From contig NC_134081.1 in the NCBI RefSeq assembly GCF_000715075.1, positions 66,823,153-66,887,152 on the forward strand: 64,000 nt of DNA, written 5' to 3'. The notes under the pieces are model-generated. The model worked only from the letters and a program-made list of their open reading frames with translations. It was not told the DNA's origin and searched no databases. Origin of the DNA: Nicotiana tabacum (Eukaryota; Streptophyta; Magnoliopsida; Solanales; Solanaceae). Positions within the stretch are counted from its first letter, which is position 1. Each line of letters begins with the position of its first letter. A program made the position numbers and the translations under genes. Of this stretch, positions 1 to 12,192 are shown in pieces.

Positions 1-247
1 TTTTAAAGACTAGGTTCCATCATGACATTCTCTGGAGAGAAATTGGGGTCGTGACAAGTTGGTATCAGAGCTCTAGGTTCATAGGTGTTATGAGTCACAA
101 GCAGGTTTAGTAGAGTCTAGCGGATCGGTACAGAGACATATGTACTTATCTTTGGGAGGCTATGGAACTGTTAGGAAAAGCTTCACTTCTTTGATTCCTT
201 ATCGTGCGAGATTTTGACTTCGGATTCTAAATTTCTGTCTTTCTATC
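1..247 (+). mobile_element. Tekay-type gypsy fragment: LTR 3' end, primer site and leader
   Basis: The first 56 bases end in GGGGTCGTGACA, the same 3' LTR terminus found at 15010. From 57 to about 247 the sequence follows the leader of the chromovirus at 15011-15200 closely (GAGTCATAAGCAGGTTTAG-like stretch, then a stretch like TTTGATTCCTTATC). The match stops near 247, before the gag ATG would be reached, so this is the left remnant of a second copy of the same family. The rest of its LTR lies outside the window. It was probably truncated when or before the neighbouring minus-strand element arrived. Confidence 0.8.
60..71 (+). other. Primer-binding site (tRNA-iMet)
   Basis: TGGTATCAGAGC is complementary to the 3' end of plant initiator methionine tRNA, the usual primer of plant gypsy and copia elements. 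It lies three bases after the LTR end, the normal spacing. Confidence 0.85.
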
Positions 248-400
248 CAAGGAAAATAAGGCGAAAAATGAAAAAGTGTCATAAAAATATATCAAGTCAC
301 TGCAATATAATCAAGGTATTGATTATCGATTTTGCAAAATTAATGAGTTACCTATCAGAACAAAAGATTACACCTCAATTGTCTATAACGGGTACTCCAT
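248..400. other. Unassigned 150-bp junction sequence
   Basis: An AT-rich segment between the truncated chromovirus leader and the minus-strand LTR that begins at 401. It matches neither neighbour nor any other part of the window that I could see. The small open frames across it look random. Confidence 0.4.
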
Positions 401-3373
401 TGTCATGACCTAAAATCCATCTCCTGCCATACACAGCAACATCAGCTCCAATATCTACATGCAAGGTGTATAAGTGTAATATAAGCACAACCGACCCCAT
501 GTACTCAATAAGTAACAAACCTAACCTTAGGTTGAAAGTAGTGACAAGCTCGGAAAAGGTTAATGTCCAATACCATTGATCAATAAAAACACAGGATATA
601 ATAATGACAGTAATGGTAAATAACTCAAAAGACATCATGTTCAGCTTGTTCACACATATGGGAAAATTAGACGTGCTTTACAAGTATAACAGTTAAAGCC
701 CAAATCTTTGACCGAAGTCACTAAAATATGAGTTTATCCGAGAACTATGATTTTTTCAAAATTTCAACAATATATAAGACTTTTCATTTACCAGTTAGCA
801 TGAGGAAAATACATCTCTATGTCTACATGTCAAATATACATGTCAAGTCAATAGCACCTTATTGCCATTTAGCATAAGAAAAATACATCTCTATGCCAAC
901 ATGTCAAATATACATGACAAGTCAATAGTATCATAGTGCCATCATCAAGTACACTCACTCTCAGTACACTAAAGGTGCCTGGCTCAAATGCCTCTCGCCA
1001 TCACACACACAATCACTCAGCAGCGCAGGGGAGCCTGGCACAAATGCACCTCACCAAAACACATTTGAATCATTGTGCATGCGCTCACTATAATATCAGA
1101 CTCCAGATGGGTGGATCCTGCTCCAAGCGCTAATCAATATCACATAGCTCAATTGTGGGGCCTGGTGCACGCGTCGCCTCTAATCAACACTATTTCGCCC
1201 AATATGGGCCTGGCGTATGTGTCACCTCAAAATCAATAATTAATATATCTATTGCAGTGTGCAACCCGATCCAAATACCAATCAGTTGTGACGTGCAACC
1301 CGATCCAACATAACTCATAACATGGCTCTCTGGCCCACATCAGTCATCAACTGCTCAAGTCTCCATATGCCAACATCTCACAGAAATATAATCCAATTAT
1401 ACAACACGGAATATCACAATGTGTCACAAATACATCTCAAACTCGCAGCACGTACAAGGACACCAATTACATGTGAGACAACATATCAAAAGTGCATAGA
1501 GATAAAAATATAACATACGGATATAACAATCATGAGTAAATATTATGACTATGACTAAGGCAAGTAGCACAAGATGGCAAAAATAGCCCTATCTTATCTC
1601 AAACAATTAAGTAGATAGCCTAGACATGATTTCTAGCATGAATAATATCTCACGTATTCATACAGATGGAGAAAACATGATATCGAAGAAGCATGATAGC
1701 AAAACAAGGCATATAATAGCTTAAGAACTACCTGGATCATGAATACCCCAGTGCACGCACGCAAGCCCGTCACCTAGCATGTGCGTCACCCTCAACACAT
1801 CTCAAATATCATATATTCAGGGATAAATACACTCAATTTCAAATTTAGATATGTTATTTTCCTAGAACAAGCCAAATAAATATGAGCAAGCCAAAATAAT
1901 ACTCTAAATATGTCATCCCGCACGAATCAACCTCCGAACGGCTAAACTAGCCAAAGCAACTCAAAATCATCAAATAATGCCATAGGAAACAAACACAAAC
2001 GATAAATGTTGAATCTTTAATCAAATACTCAAAGTCAATCAAAATATCAACCCGGGTCCGCGTCTCGGAACCTGAAAAAACTCACAAATTCCGACAACCT
2101 ATTCGAATATGAATCCAACCATACTAATTCACTCAAATCCGATTCCGAATCGATGTTCAAAACCCAATAATTCACTTTAGAAATGTTTTGACAAAACTCC
2201 CAATTTTTCTTTTAGATTCATCAATCAAATGCCAAAATCAAAGAAGGAATCATGTAAAATAATCAAATCTGAGTCAAAAATACCTACCTCAATCCAAATC
2301 GTGAAAATCGCCACAAGAATAGTCCAAATTCGTTCTCTGTAACTCAAAATGTGATAAAATAACCAAAACCTTCGAATATAACATGTTCTGCCTAGTACTT
2401 CCGCTTTTGCAGACCCTCAGTTGCATCTGCGACACTGCATCTATGGAGAAGTCATCACAGATGCGGAAACAACAAAAATTCCATATATCCAGTTCTGCGG
2501 CCAAGACACTGCATCTAGGGTGTCACTTCTGCTAACCATGAAGCGCACTTATGCGGTCGCTTCTGCGACAAAACCTTTGCATTTATGGACACCTCCTGCC
2601 CAACACATCACCACACTGTGCATCCTCCTCTCGCAGGTGCGGCTTTGCACCTATGCACCTCACCACCGCAGGTGCGATCGCACCAGACCTACTACACCCT
2701 AAAATGACCAAACTCTCTACGGGTAGTCTGAAACCGACCCGAGCCCCTCGGGATCCCACCCAAATATATCAACAAGTCCCAAAACATAATACGGACCTAC
2801 TCAAGGCCTAAAATCACCCATAAAAATATCAAAACCATGAATCGCGCCTCAAATCAAACTTAACGAACTATTCCAAATTATCAAATTCCAAACTTATGCC
2901 ATACACGTCTAAACCACTCGAATTCACCTCAATATTCGTACATCTGTTCCAAATGACATAAAGAACCTATACCAACTTCTGGAACAATAATCCGAACTCG
3001 ATAACATCAAAGTCAACTCTCGGTCAAACCTATGAACTTTCCAAACATATAAATTGCTAACTTTCACAAATTAGAGCTAAAACCTTCTAGAAACATCCAA
3101 ATGCAAATCAGGGTATACGTCTAAGTCCAAAACCACCATCCGGACCTAACGGAACCATCAAAACTCCGATCTGATATCAAATACTCAAACTCGATAAATT
3201 CTTCCAACTTAAAGCTTCTAAAGTGAGAATTATTATTCCAAAATCAATCTCGAACCACTCGAAAATAAAAACAGACCAGACACGCAAGTCATAACACATC
3301 ATATAAAGCTACTAAACACCTCAAACAAACGAATGAAACACAAATGCTCAAAACGACCTGTCGGGTCATTACA
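401..3373 (-). repeat. LARD copy 1, 3' LTR
   Basis: On the plus strand it starts TGTCATGACC and ends GGTCATTACA, so on the minus strand it runs TGTAATGACC to GGTCATGACA. Compared with the LTRs at 7670 and 22462, about 230 bp are missing just inside its left edge: the text jumps from TGTCATGACCTAAAATCCAT to the block that begins near CATACACAGCAACATC. The GC-richer stretch at about 2400-2690, with repeated TGCGATCGCACC-like units, corresponds to the imperfect-palindrome block found in every large LTR here. Confidence 0.8.
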
Positions 3374-3385
3374 TTCTTCCCCACT
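3374..3385 (-). other. Polypurine tract of LARD copy 1
   Basis: AGTGGGGAAGAA on the minus strand lies directly before the LTR start TGTAATGACC, as expected for the plus-strand primer of an LTR retrotransposon. Confidence 0.75.
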
Positions 3386-6300
3386 TAAACATACGTTCGC
3401 CCTCGAATGTATCAAGAGTCATTCCAAAGCCATCAAAGCACTACATAAACTCATATGCACACACCCATGGGTGATCCCACATCACCCCAATCCATATAAT
3501 TAAGCCTGAAAACACAACCTAATTGAAGATCCTTATTTTGACCTTAGTCCATAAACCTTAGACCCCTATCTCCAACATCTGAAACTCATTATACGACCCG
3601 ATTCTTGCATCTATACACTTTATAAGTCTGAACAAGCTATATGAAGCTATAACCATAACCTCAAAATAGAATCATATGATATAACACATAACTATGACAT
3701 TTATAGAATAATTTCAGACCACAATAGTTGCTCAATAACAAACCCGGTACTAGTAACAAACCTGATATAAAATAAAACCTCGTTCTGAACTTTCGTGCAC
3801 TGCCAAGGATAAATGAAACGTGTATAAGCTTATAACCGCTCATCAGATCAACAAGTAATGGAGCTATCTCGCCCGACAAGAACCATAGCCAAAATCTAAG
3901 CTGGCTAGTGACGTTATTCTTCCATACATACCTTAATCAAATATGATAGCTCTCATTCCTGGTCCAATAACCTCATCTCATCCAGTACAAGTTGCTCGAC
4001 CGACATGCCACACCAGCACCACCTCGAGCCAAGTACCATGCATTGCATGCACCAAAGAAGTAATAACTCGAATGTACCCAATAATGGAAATAGAATCGAA
4101 TAAGAGAACCATCTCACAAGCTCAACAAATACCACCACAAGGTGCAATGCTATGAACCCATCACACAAAGGATAAACAAAACACACAAAATAAGCACAAA
4201 GGTTCATATTCCAACGTAACTTCGTTGCAATACATGACCCAATCCGAACACTTGTCTACACGGAATACGTCAAGCCACGATACTCACAATCAACAACCAT
4301 ATGCATATCAACAACAAACACGCGAAGTGTATAACCATAACCATGGAGAAATGACTAGCACAATATACCACAGACAGGAAGACCATAACCAAGGTACAAT
4401 CCATCATCCAACACCCCCAAGGACCATTGCACCCAAATTTTGCCACAAAGCCCAACAAAAACCGCATAAGGCGTGCAAATAGTCAACAATCTTACAACCC
4501 ATCATAGTATAGGAGAGTAACAAATGGGAAATAACAGAACACGAATAAGGTTAACTCTAACCAAATGACACACGCTCAACAATAGTCGTGCTAGGTAAAC
4601 AAATTCGACCCGATGAAGAATACACATTCTCATTAGGCCTACCAGTAGCCTCCAAATCAACTCTTATCCTCCCGAAATAGGTAGATATCCTCCAAAAGGT
4701 CCACAAAAACCTATCCACAACACATACCATCAGTCGTTAACCTCTTAACATACCTTCATCATCCGTAACCAAGGATTAATCTGCCTCTGAGAACCTTCCC
4801 AGTCTTCAAATCCCTAGAATACAAGAATCTCCATGTCCGATCCCAACTCCATTACTCAAATGGATATCACATCCCTCATACACAATCATCTCATGAGAAA
4901 TACTTCCATAATTCTTTCGTGCCACATAGTAAAATCTGAACATCAGCAGTCGATCAATCAGGGGGTCACCGTAATACCAGTCGAGCATCCGCAAATCAAA
5001 ACACAGTGTACCTTCCAAAATACGCACCCTTCTCAAGTGGTACTATATAGTGCCAAAATTCTTCTAAACATCTGAAACCGTCCATACTATCTAGAACTCA
5101 TGACCTTTCCTTTTAACAGAACCACATCCTTGTATATAGAAATCTCTGATCCCACATGTAGCACTGCATTCATCATGCCATCATATGAAAACACTAGAAT
5201 CTCATTATCAACCTTGAATCACAAGAAGGACACGCATTCCGTCAGCCAGACACCTTCCACCCAACCCCCATCCAAGAGAAAAATCACAACACATAACATA
5301 CTTCCATAATTTGAACATAATTCTTTCGTGCCACATAGCAAAATCTGAACATCAGCAGTCGATCAATCAGGGGATTACCGTGATACCAGTCGAGCATCCG
5401 CAAATCAAAACACAGTGTGCCTTCCAAAATGCGCACCCTTCTCAAGTGGTACTATATAGTGCCAAAATTCTTCTAAACATTTGAAACTGTTCATACTATC
5501 TAGAACTCATGACCTTCCCTTCAAACAGAACCGCGTCTTTGTACATAGAAATCTCTGATCCCACACGTAGCACTGCATTTATCATGCCATCATATGAAAT
5601 CACTAGAATCTCATTATCAACCCTGAATCACAAGCAGGACACATATTCCGTCAGCCAGACACCTTCCACCTAACCCCTATCCAAGAGAAAAATCACAACA
5701 CACAACATACTTCTCATGCCAGCCGAAAACATCCATCCCAAGCCGTGGTTGAAACCATCGAGAACTCTTCAAAACCCATTTGTACATAACCAATCCATCA
5801 GTACTGAATCCATCTAACTCAACCAAGTCACGCAGATCGCTCAACCTAAGAGTATTGCCACAGAACACCGGTAAAGCCTCACCATACCAAGAGAACCAAA
5901 ATAACCGATCATATCTATTACCATGCCGACCTGAATCACTATGAAGCTGACCCATTTCCTTGAATCCTTCTCGACTTGCCTTCAAGTTAACACTTCTTCT
6001 TTCCAGTACAATACAATCCTTAACCAAAGCTCATCACAAGAGATCCTAGCATGCAAATACATCGTCCTAAGCCCATAAGCCATCGTATTCCCTCTTAAGA
6101 ATCCAATAGTATTGTAACCAAAATGCCCACTCATGTTAGAAACTGAAACTATTTCTCTAACCTCTATGATACTAAAATGTAGAATCACTAATGTTACAAA
6201 AATACCGCAAGTCTCGACACCATCCAATGAAAATCTCAGATCTTTCCCATATAATAATCCAGAAAATCCTCAAATACCACATATGAATCATGAACTCATT

Positions 6301-7656
6301 AGAACCTTCTCGAAAGTTATCCACTCTGCTCTAATCTCAAATACACCGCCAATACAAGCCAAACAACTTATGCTCTATAAGCACACAAATACCTTAGGAA
6401 GCAACCCCAACTTAAGCAACCGAGTGAATCCTTTCTCCTTGCATACTAAATCCACCAAGAAGAACCTACCCGAATCATTCTAAGATTTCCTATATTCCCA
6501 TAAGGTATAGCACATCGTACATGCAACAATTTTCTCACTCGAGTAATCCTCAAAATCAAACTCTTCAAGTCATAACTGGTCCAGAAGTATGTCGCATACC
6601 AAAACTAACATAACTCATGACCATGCAACCTGATTGTTAATAGCAGACTTACCTACTTGGCTCAAAGCCATAGAACATAACACCCGATAATTCCACAACA
6701 CCCTTACTCCCTAACTGCCTTAATCGTGCACTGTAATTCAGCCAAATCCTTCATGAACTCATGTAGCCCTAATCATAAGATACCTCAACTCATCCACTTA
6801 GCGTATATCCATCCCTGTGGAAATCGTGTGAACTTCCTTATGCCATCCAAACATAAATTTCAACACATATAACCCATTAATATAAACAAAACTCTTCATA
6901 TAACATCATAGGGATCACACATCCTCAAAATATCCCACAGGAGATAACCCACCTGCCTAGCCTCAAATTGGCATTTCTCTATGCCCTTCCATAGCCACAA
7001 CCACTATGCAATCACTAAATCCTACCAAGTCTGAACCTGTTAACAAGACATAAGAGTCTACTTCATCCTACCAATGAACAACCGAAAGACCCTTAACATA
7101 CTCATAACTCAAGATTGTACAACATATCATGACAGAACTCGAGCATCCATAGTCCTTTCACATCCGAAGTGAAATCCTTCTCGTCACATCCAAACCATTT
7201 AAGCACATTCCAGAGTCACATAACACATATCATATAGCTATACAACCACTCACTAAGCCATAAATCCCACTCCTAGTTATACTATCGGACATATAAGTCT
7301 AAAAGTACATACTCACACAATTGAAACCACCGAGCCCAAGCTGTGGTCTGAATCTGGTCTCAAGTCCTCCACAAAGGCCTATGCTTAGAACATAAAAAAC
7401 ATATCTCGTTCCTCATCAACGACATCACAAGTCGTTGGTGCATAGCTGATACCCGGTGCTCAATATAACATACAAGTGAATGGGAAAAAATAAAGATATA
7501 TGCTTCAAGCTGAATAAATACCGCACGATAAGGAAAGAAAGATGGGACATTTCCTAGATGCCATGTAGCCTCTCGAAGATAGGTATGGACGTCATCATAC
7601 TGATCCGCAAGACTCTACTAGACACTTGTTCATGACTCAAACCTATGAACCTAGGG
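3386..7656 (-). mobile_element. LARD copy 1, non-coding internal region
   Basis: About 4.3 kb with only short open frames and no recognisable domain on either strand. It begins next to the polypurine tract with a stretch shared almost word for word with 27361 and 34339 onward (CTTAAACATACGTTCG, then AGAGTCATTCCAAAGCCATC), and the alignment continues throughout. The end next to the primer site (about 7500-7656) is the reverse complement of a leader like that of the chromovirus at 15040-15180. A 0.4-kb tandem duplication at 4911-5712 makes this copy longer than the 3.6-kb internal region at 27361-30974. Confidence 0.7.
4911..5712. repeat. Tandem duplication, period 409 bp
   Basis: A block starting ATTCTTTCGTGCCACATAG at 4911 recurs at 5320. 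Both continue through the same text (CAGCAGTCGATCAATCAGG, then AAAACACAGTGT, then ATCCAAGAGAAAAATCACAA) for about 395 bp with a few percent mismatch. The homologous places at about 28830 and 35880 in the other LARD copies show a single block, so the duplication belongs to this copy. Confidence 0.85.
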
Positions 7657-7669
7657 CATTGATACCCAA
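7657..7669 (-). other. Degenerate primer-binding site of LARD copy 1
   Basis: The plus-strand text is CATTGATACCCAA next to the LTR start. The intact version elsewhere is CTCTGATACCAAC (41382-41394). The site is a decayed tRNA-iMet complement in minus orientation, directly abutting the LTR at 7670. Confidence 0.6.
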
Positions 7670-10033
7670 TGTCACGACCCAAAATACATCTAGTCGTGAT
7701 GGCACCTAACCCAACCTGCTAAGTAAGCCAAATAACTAAATTCCCATACAATAACCCAAGAATTGGTAGTACAAGTCATGAACCACTAAGACTTAGATTT
7801 ACAAAGCTGGTATGAAAATAAATACAACATATTTGGAATATACATAAATAAATTACAAATGTAAAGATACCAAGGACAAGTGGCAGCTATATTCGAAGAG
7901 AATGTATATAATCAATGCTAGCTCCATCCATACACAGCAACATCAGCTCAAAGATCTACACGTAAGGTGTAGAAGTGCAGTATGAGTACAACCGATCCCA
8001 TGTACTCAATAAGTAACAAACATAACCTCACGTTGAAAGTAGAGACGAGCTCGGAAGAAGGTCAATGTCCAACACTAGTGATCAACAATAACATATGATA
8101 TAATGATGACAGTAATAATAAATAACTTAAAAGACATCATGTTCAGCTTGTTCACAAATATGGAAAAATTAGACATGCTTTACAACTATAACAGTTAAAA
8201 CGAATCTTTCACCAAAGTCACTAAAAATGAGTTTATCAAAGAACTGTGATTGTTCCAAACTTTCAACAATAGATATGATTTTTCATTTTCCAGTTAGCAT
8301 GAGGTAAATACATCTTTATGCCTACATGTCAAATATACATGCCAAGCCAATAACACCATATTGCTATCTAGCATGAGGAAAATACATCAATATGCCTACA
8401 TATCAAATATACATATCAAGTCACTAATATCATAGTGCCATCATCAATTACACTCACTCTTAGCACACTCAAGGTGCTTGACTCAAATGACCCTCACCAT
8501 CACACACACAATCACTCAACACTGTACGGGTGCCTGGCACAAATTTCCCTTGCCATCACATACCAAATCACTCTGCATTGTATAGGTGCCTGGCATAAAT
8601 GCCCCTCACCAAAGCACATATAAATCACTATGCATGCACTCACTGTAATATTAGACTCTGGAAGGGCGGATCCTGGCCCAAACGCTAATTAATATCACAT
8701 GGCCCAATCATGGGGCTCGATGCACATATTGCCCCTAATGAGCACTGCTTGGCCCAATATGAGTCGGGCGTACGCATCACCTCAAAATCAATAATCAATA
8801 TACATGTTGAAACATGAAACCATCAAATTATCAATCTGTTATGGCATGCAACCGAATCCAACATAACTCACAACATGGCTCATTATCCCATATCAGTCAT
8901 CAGTCGCTCAAGTCTCCATATGCCAACATCTCACGAAAACATAATCCAATTATACAGCACGGAATATCACAATGTGTCACAAATTTAACTCAAGCTCCAT
9001 ATCGAAGAATCATGATAGCAAAACAAGGCATATAATAACCTAGGAACTACCCGGATCATGAATATCCCGGAGCACGCACACACGCCCGTCACCTAGCACG
9101 TGTGTCACCCCTAACATATCTCAAATATCATAGTTTCCATGGATAAATACCCTCAATTCTAAGTTTATATATGTTACTTACTTCGAACAAGCAAAATCAA
9201 TACCGAGCAAGCCAAACCAAAACTCTAGAAACACCATCCCATGTGAATTGACCTCCAAACGGTTCGAAACTAGCCAAAGCAACTCAAAATCATCAAATAA
9301 TGTCATAGGAAACAAACCAAACAATAAAGGTCGAATCTTTAATCAAATACTCAAAGTCAACTAAAAGGTCAACCTGGGCCCGCACCTCAAAACCCGACAA
9401 AACTCATAAATTTCTATAACTCATTCGAATACGAGTCCAACCATAATAATTTTACTCAAATCCTACTCTGAATCGATGTTCAAAATCCAATAATTTACTT
9501 TAGAAAGAATTTAACAAAAAACCCCAATTTTTCTTTTAGATTCATCAATCAAATGCCAAAATCAAATATGGAATCATGTAAAATAATCAAATTCGAGTCA
9601 AAAATACTTACCCTGGTCCAAATCGTGAAAATCGGCTCAAGAATCGTTCAAATCCGATCTCTAAAACTCAAAATGTGATAAAATAACCAAAACATTCAAA
9701 TATAACATGTTCTGCTGAGTACTTTCGCTTTTACGGACCCTCAGTTGCATCTGCCGAAAAATCATCGCAGATGTGAAAATAACAAAAATCCCAAATATCC
9801 TCTTTTGCGGCCAAGACACCGCATTTGCCGTGTCGCTTCTGCGAACCATGAAGCGCACATGCATGATTGCTTCTGTGATAAAACCTATGTATTTGTGGAC
9901 ACCCCCTGCCCAACGCATCACCGCATCCGTGCATCCTAATCTCGCTGGTGCGGCTTCGCACCTGCGCACCTCACCACCGCAGGTGCGATCGCACCAAACT
10001 TGATGCACATCAATATGACCAAACTCCCTCCGT
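7670..10033 (-). repeat. LARD copy 1, 5' LTR, truncated
   Basis: It starts TGTCACGACCCAAAATACATC on the plus strand, the fullest form of this LTR edge in the window, and aligns with 421-2710 and 22462 onward. The alignment ends near 10033, where copy 1's other LTR continues for about 0.67 kb more, so the U3 end is lost. The imperfect-palindrome block is at about 9740-10000 (for example CCGCAGGTGCGATCGCACC). Confidence 0.75.
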
Positions 10034-10484
10034 GTCAGATTATTAACAAAAATATAAATAAAATAAGGCAATAAAATAAGGGGTTTATTTTGACCCTCAT
10101 AGAACGAAAGGAGTTTATTTTATTATCCTAAATAAAATAAGGCAATAAAAAATTATTAACAAAAATGTCAGATTTCTAGAAATTGATCATTTAGTAAGAC
10201 ATACTACTAGAAGTAAACTAGTTTTACAAGAACTAGGCAAATAAATAACAAATGAGTCCTCTAAATATCTAGATGTTCCATTCCATTTAAGTAATGGGAG
10301 AAACATTAATTGACAGAAGAAAATTTGATACTTCAAAGTAGTGGGTGATGTTGAGCAGAGAAAACTACAGGACGAAGTCACTAATATTTCAATTCTACAA
10401 GGTACTAAATATAGAGTTGATAGTACTTAGTCGTAGTGGGATAATAGTAAGGAATTAGCTTATTATACATTCTTGGGATAATTT
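10034..10484. other. Unassigned AT-rich segment with internal direct repeats
   Basis: No domain or known family recognised. A 22-bp unit with TAAATAAAATAAGGC occurs at 10055 and again at 10129. The octamer TGTCAGAT occurs at 10033-10040 and at 10166-10173, bracketing 125 bp. The right end, TTGGGATAATTTTAG just before TAATGACCCGACC, resembles the polypurine tract of the chromovirus at 20068-20080, so the far right could be the worn 3' end of a retroelement interior. Confidence 0.35.
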
Positions 10485-12192
10485 TAGTAATGACCCGACC
10501 GGTCATTTTGAGTCCTAGCATTACTTTCTGTGATTTGAGACCTTGCGTGGCTTCATATGATGTATCATGACTTGCTAATACGGTTGGTTTTGATTTATGA
10601 TAGGTTCAGATGTGGTTTCGAAGAGAAATTCTTATTATGTAAGCTTTAAGTTGGAAGAGTTGACCAAGGTTTGAATTTTGAGTAAACAACTTAAGAATCA
10701 GGATTTAATGGTTTCAAAGGTTCATATGGTGATTTTTTACTTGGGCAAATGTTTTAATTTGAATTTAGACGTTCCTAAAGGATTTTGGCTCTATTAATCG
10801 AAAGTTGGCAATTTAAAGAATTGGAGAGTTCTTAAGTTTGACCAGAAGTTGACTTTGAGGTTATCCAACTCTGATTGTTGTTCTGGGACTTGGAATAGGG
10901 TTGTGTTGTTGCATGGAACTTGTATGCAAAGTTTGGTTGAGATCCGAAGTGGTTAGGCATGATCAGACCCTCGGTGGAAGTTTAGAAGTTCTTGAACTTA
11001 AGAGAAGTTCAACTAGTGGTTTGATCTTTGATTCTTAGATGTAATGATTATGTATGTATTTGGAGGCCTTGGATAGATCCGTATAGTATTTATTGACTTG
11101 TATTTATGATTGGACGGGGTCCTGGAGGGCTCTAGTAAGATTCCGACCACCCGGAGCATGTTTATGATGGCTGATTTATGTTGGTGTCTGGTGTTCATCG
11201 CATTTGCGAGGAGAGTCTCATATTCGTGATGAAGGAGTTGGTATGGGGGTCATTTTTTCTTCGTGTTCACTTTGGGTGAGTCACGTTCGCAGAGGCTTGT
11301 GGCAGTGGTGATTCGCATTCACGTTGAAGGAGTCACATTCGTGAAGGAAGAGATGAGGCTGGGAGATTGGCCTTCGCGTTCGCGAAGGCAGTGTCGTGTT
11401 CGTGATGAAGGCTGGGTAGAAGGCTTCATGTTCACGGGGGTGATTTCACGTTCATGAAGAAGTATTTTAGGGAAGATTCATTTTATGCTTCGCGAATACA
11501 AGGTTTGGGCCACGATCGCGAAGAGTACCCCTGGGCAGACTACTTAAGTTGGAAATTTTGGGATTTTTAGCCCATTCTCTCATATTTTGAACCCTTAGAC
11601 TTGGAGAGGGGCGATTTCCAAGGAGAGTTTCATACAAAACTAACGGGTAAGTGATTTATACTCACTTGTGGTTATATTTCAAGAATCTACATGGCTTATT
11701 AACACCTAAAATATGGAATTTTGAAGTAGAATTTAGGATTTCTATCTACAACCTAAGAGAATGTATTTTGAGGCTTTGAGTACCAATTTGGATTCGTATT
11801 TAAAATCTAATCATATATTTGGAATCCTCGAATTACGGGGAATCGAGATTTGGTATTATTTTTTGAATTTTGGGCGCGTGGGCCCAAGTTGACTTTTGTT
11901 GACTTTTTGAAAAATCTTCAAACATCAAAGCTTTATTAATTGGGATTGCTTGTTATAGCAATGTTTGACTTCCTTGGTTGATGTTTGGCTAGATTTGAGC
12001 CAGTCAGAGGCAATTTTTGGAGCTTTAGACTAGCCTAGATGTGGTATGTGTCTTGCGTAGCCTTGGTTGAGGGAAGTTTTCCAAATGAATGTTATTGTCT
12101 GATATTATAGACTACTTTATGCCTTGATTGATTTTGTATTTTACTTGTTTTAATGGTTTATTCGATTAAATGACTATGTGAGCATAATAAAC
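10485..12192 (+). repeat. Truncated plus-strand LTR related to the LARD LTR
   Basis: It begins TAATGACCCGACCGGTCATTTTG, the shared LTR 5' terminus, and then follows the reverse complement of the LARD LTR (the ATATGATGTATCATGACTTG stretch, then TTGACCAGAAGTTGACTTTG). A stretch at about 11190-11520 is full of short units such as TTCGCGTTCGCGAAGGC. A tandem TTGACT motif lies near 11889-11906. The LTR is cut off at 12192, where the LTR of the Tekay element begins, so the Tekay element appears to have inserted into it. Confidence 0.65.

Larger units (their letters stand above)
401..10033 (-). mobile_element. LARD-like non-autonomous LTR retrotransposon, copy 1
   Basis: Read on the minus strand this is LTR (7670-10033, truncated at its outer end), primer site, a 4.3-kb internal region, a polypurine tract (3374-3385) and LTR (401-3373). 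LTRs run TGTAATGACCC to GGGTCGTGACA. The internal region aligns by eye over its length with those of the copy at 22462-36999. None of these internal regions holds a frame with gag, protease, RT, RNase H or integrase motifs on either strand. Kilobase-scale LTRs around a conserved non-coding interior are the definition of LARD elements; movement must use another element's proteins, with the Tekay chromovirus as the obvious candidate. A decayed autonomous element is the alternative, but conservation of length between copies without coding argues against it. Confidence 0.75.

Noticed and set aside
3953..4467. Hydrophobic short minus-strand frames in the LARD interior that look like membrane proteins
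   Set aside because: Not preserved as frames in the homologous intervals of the other copies, and no family resemblance.
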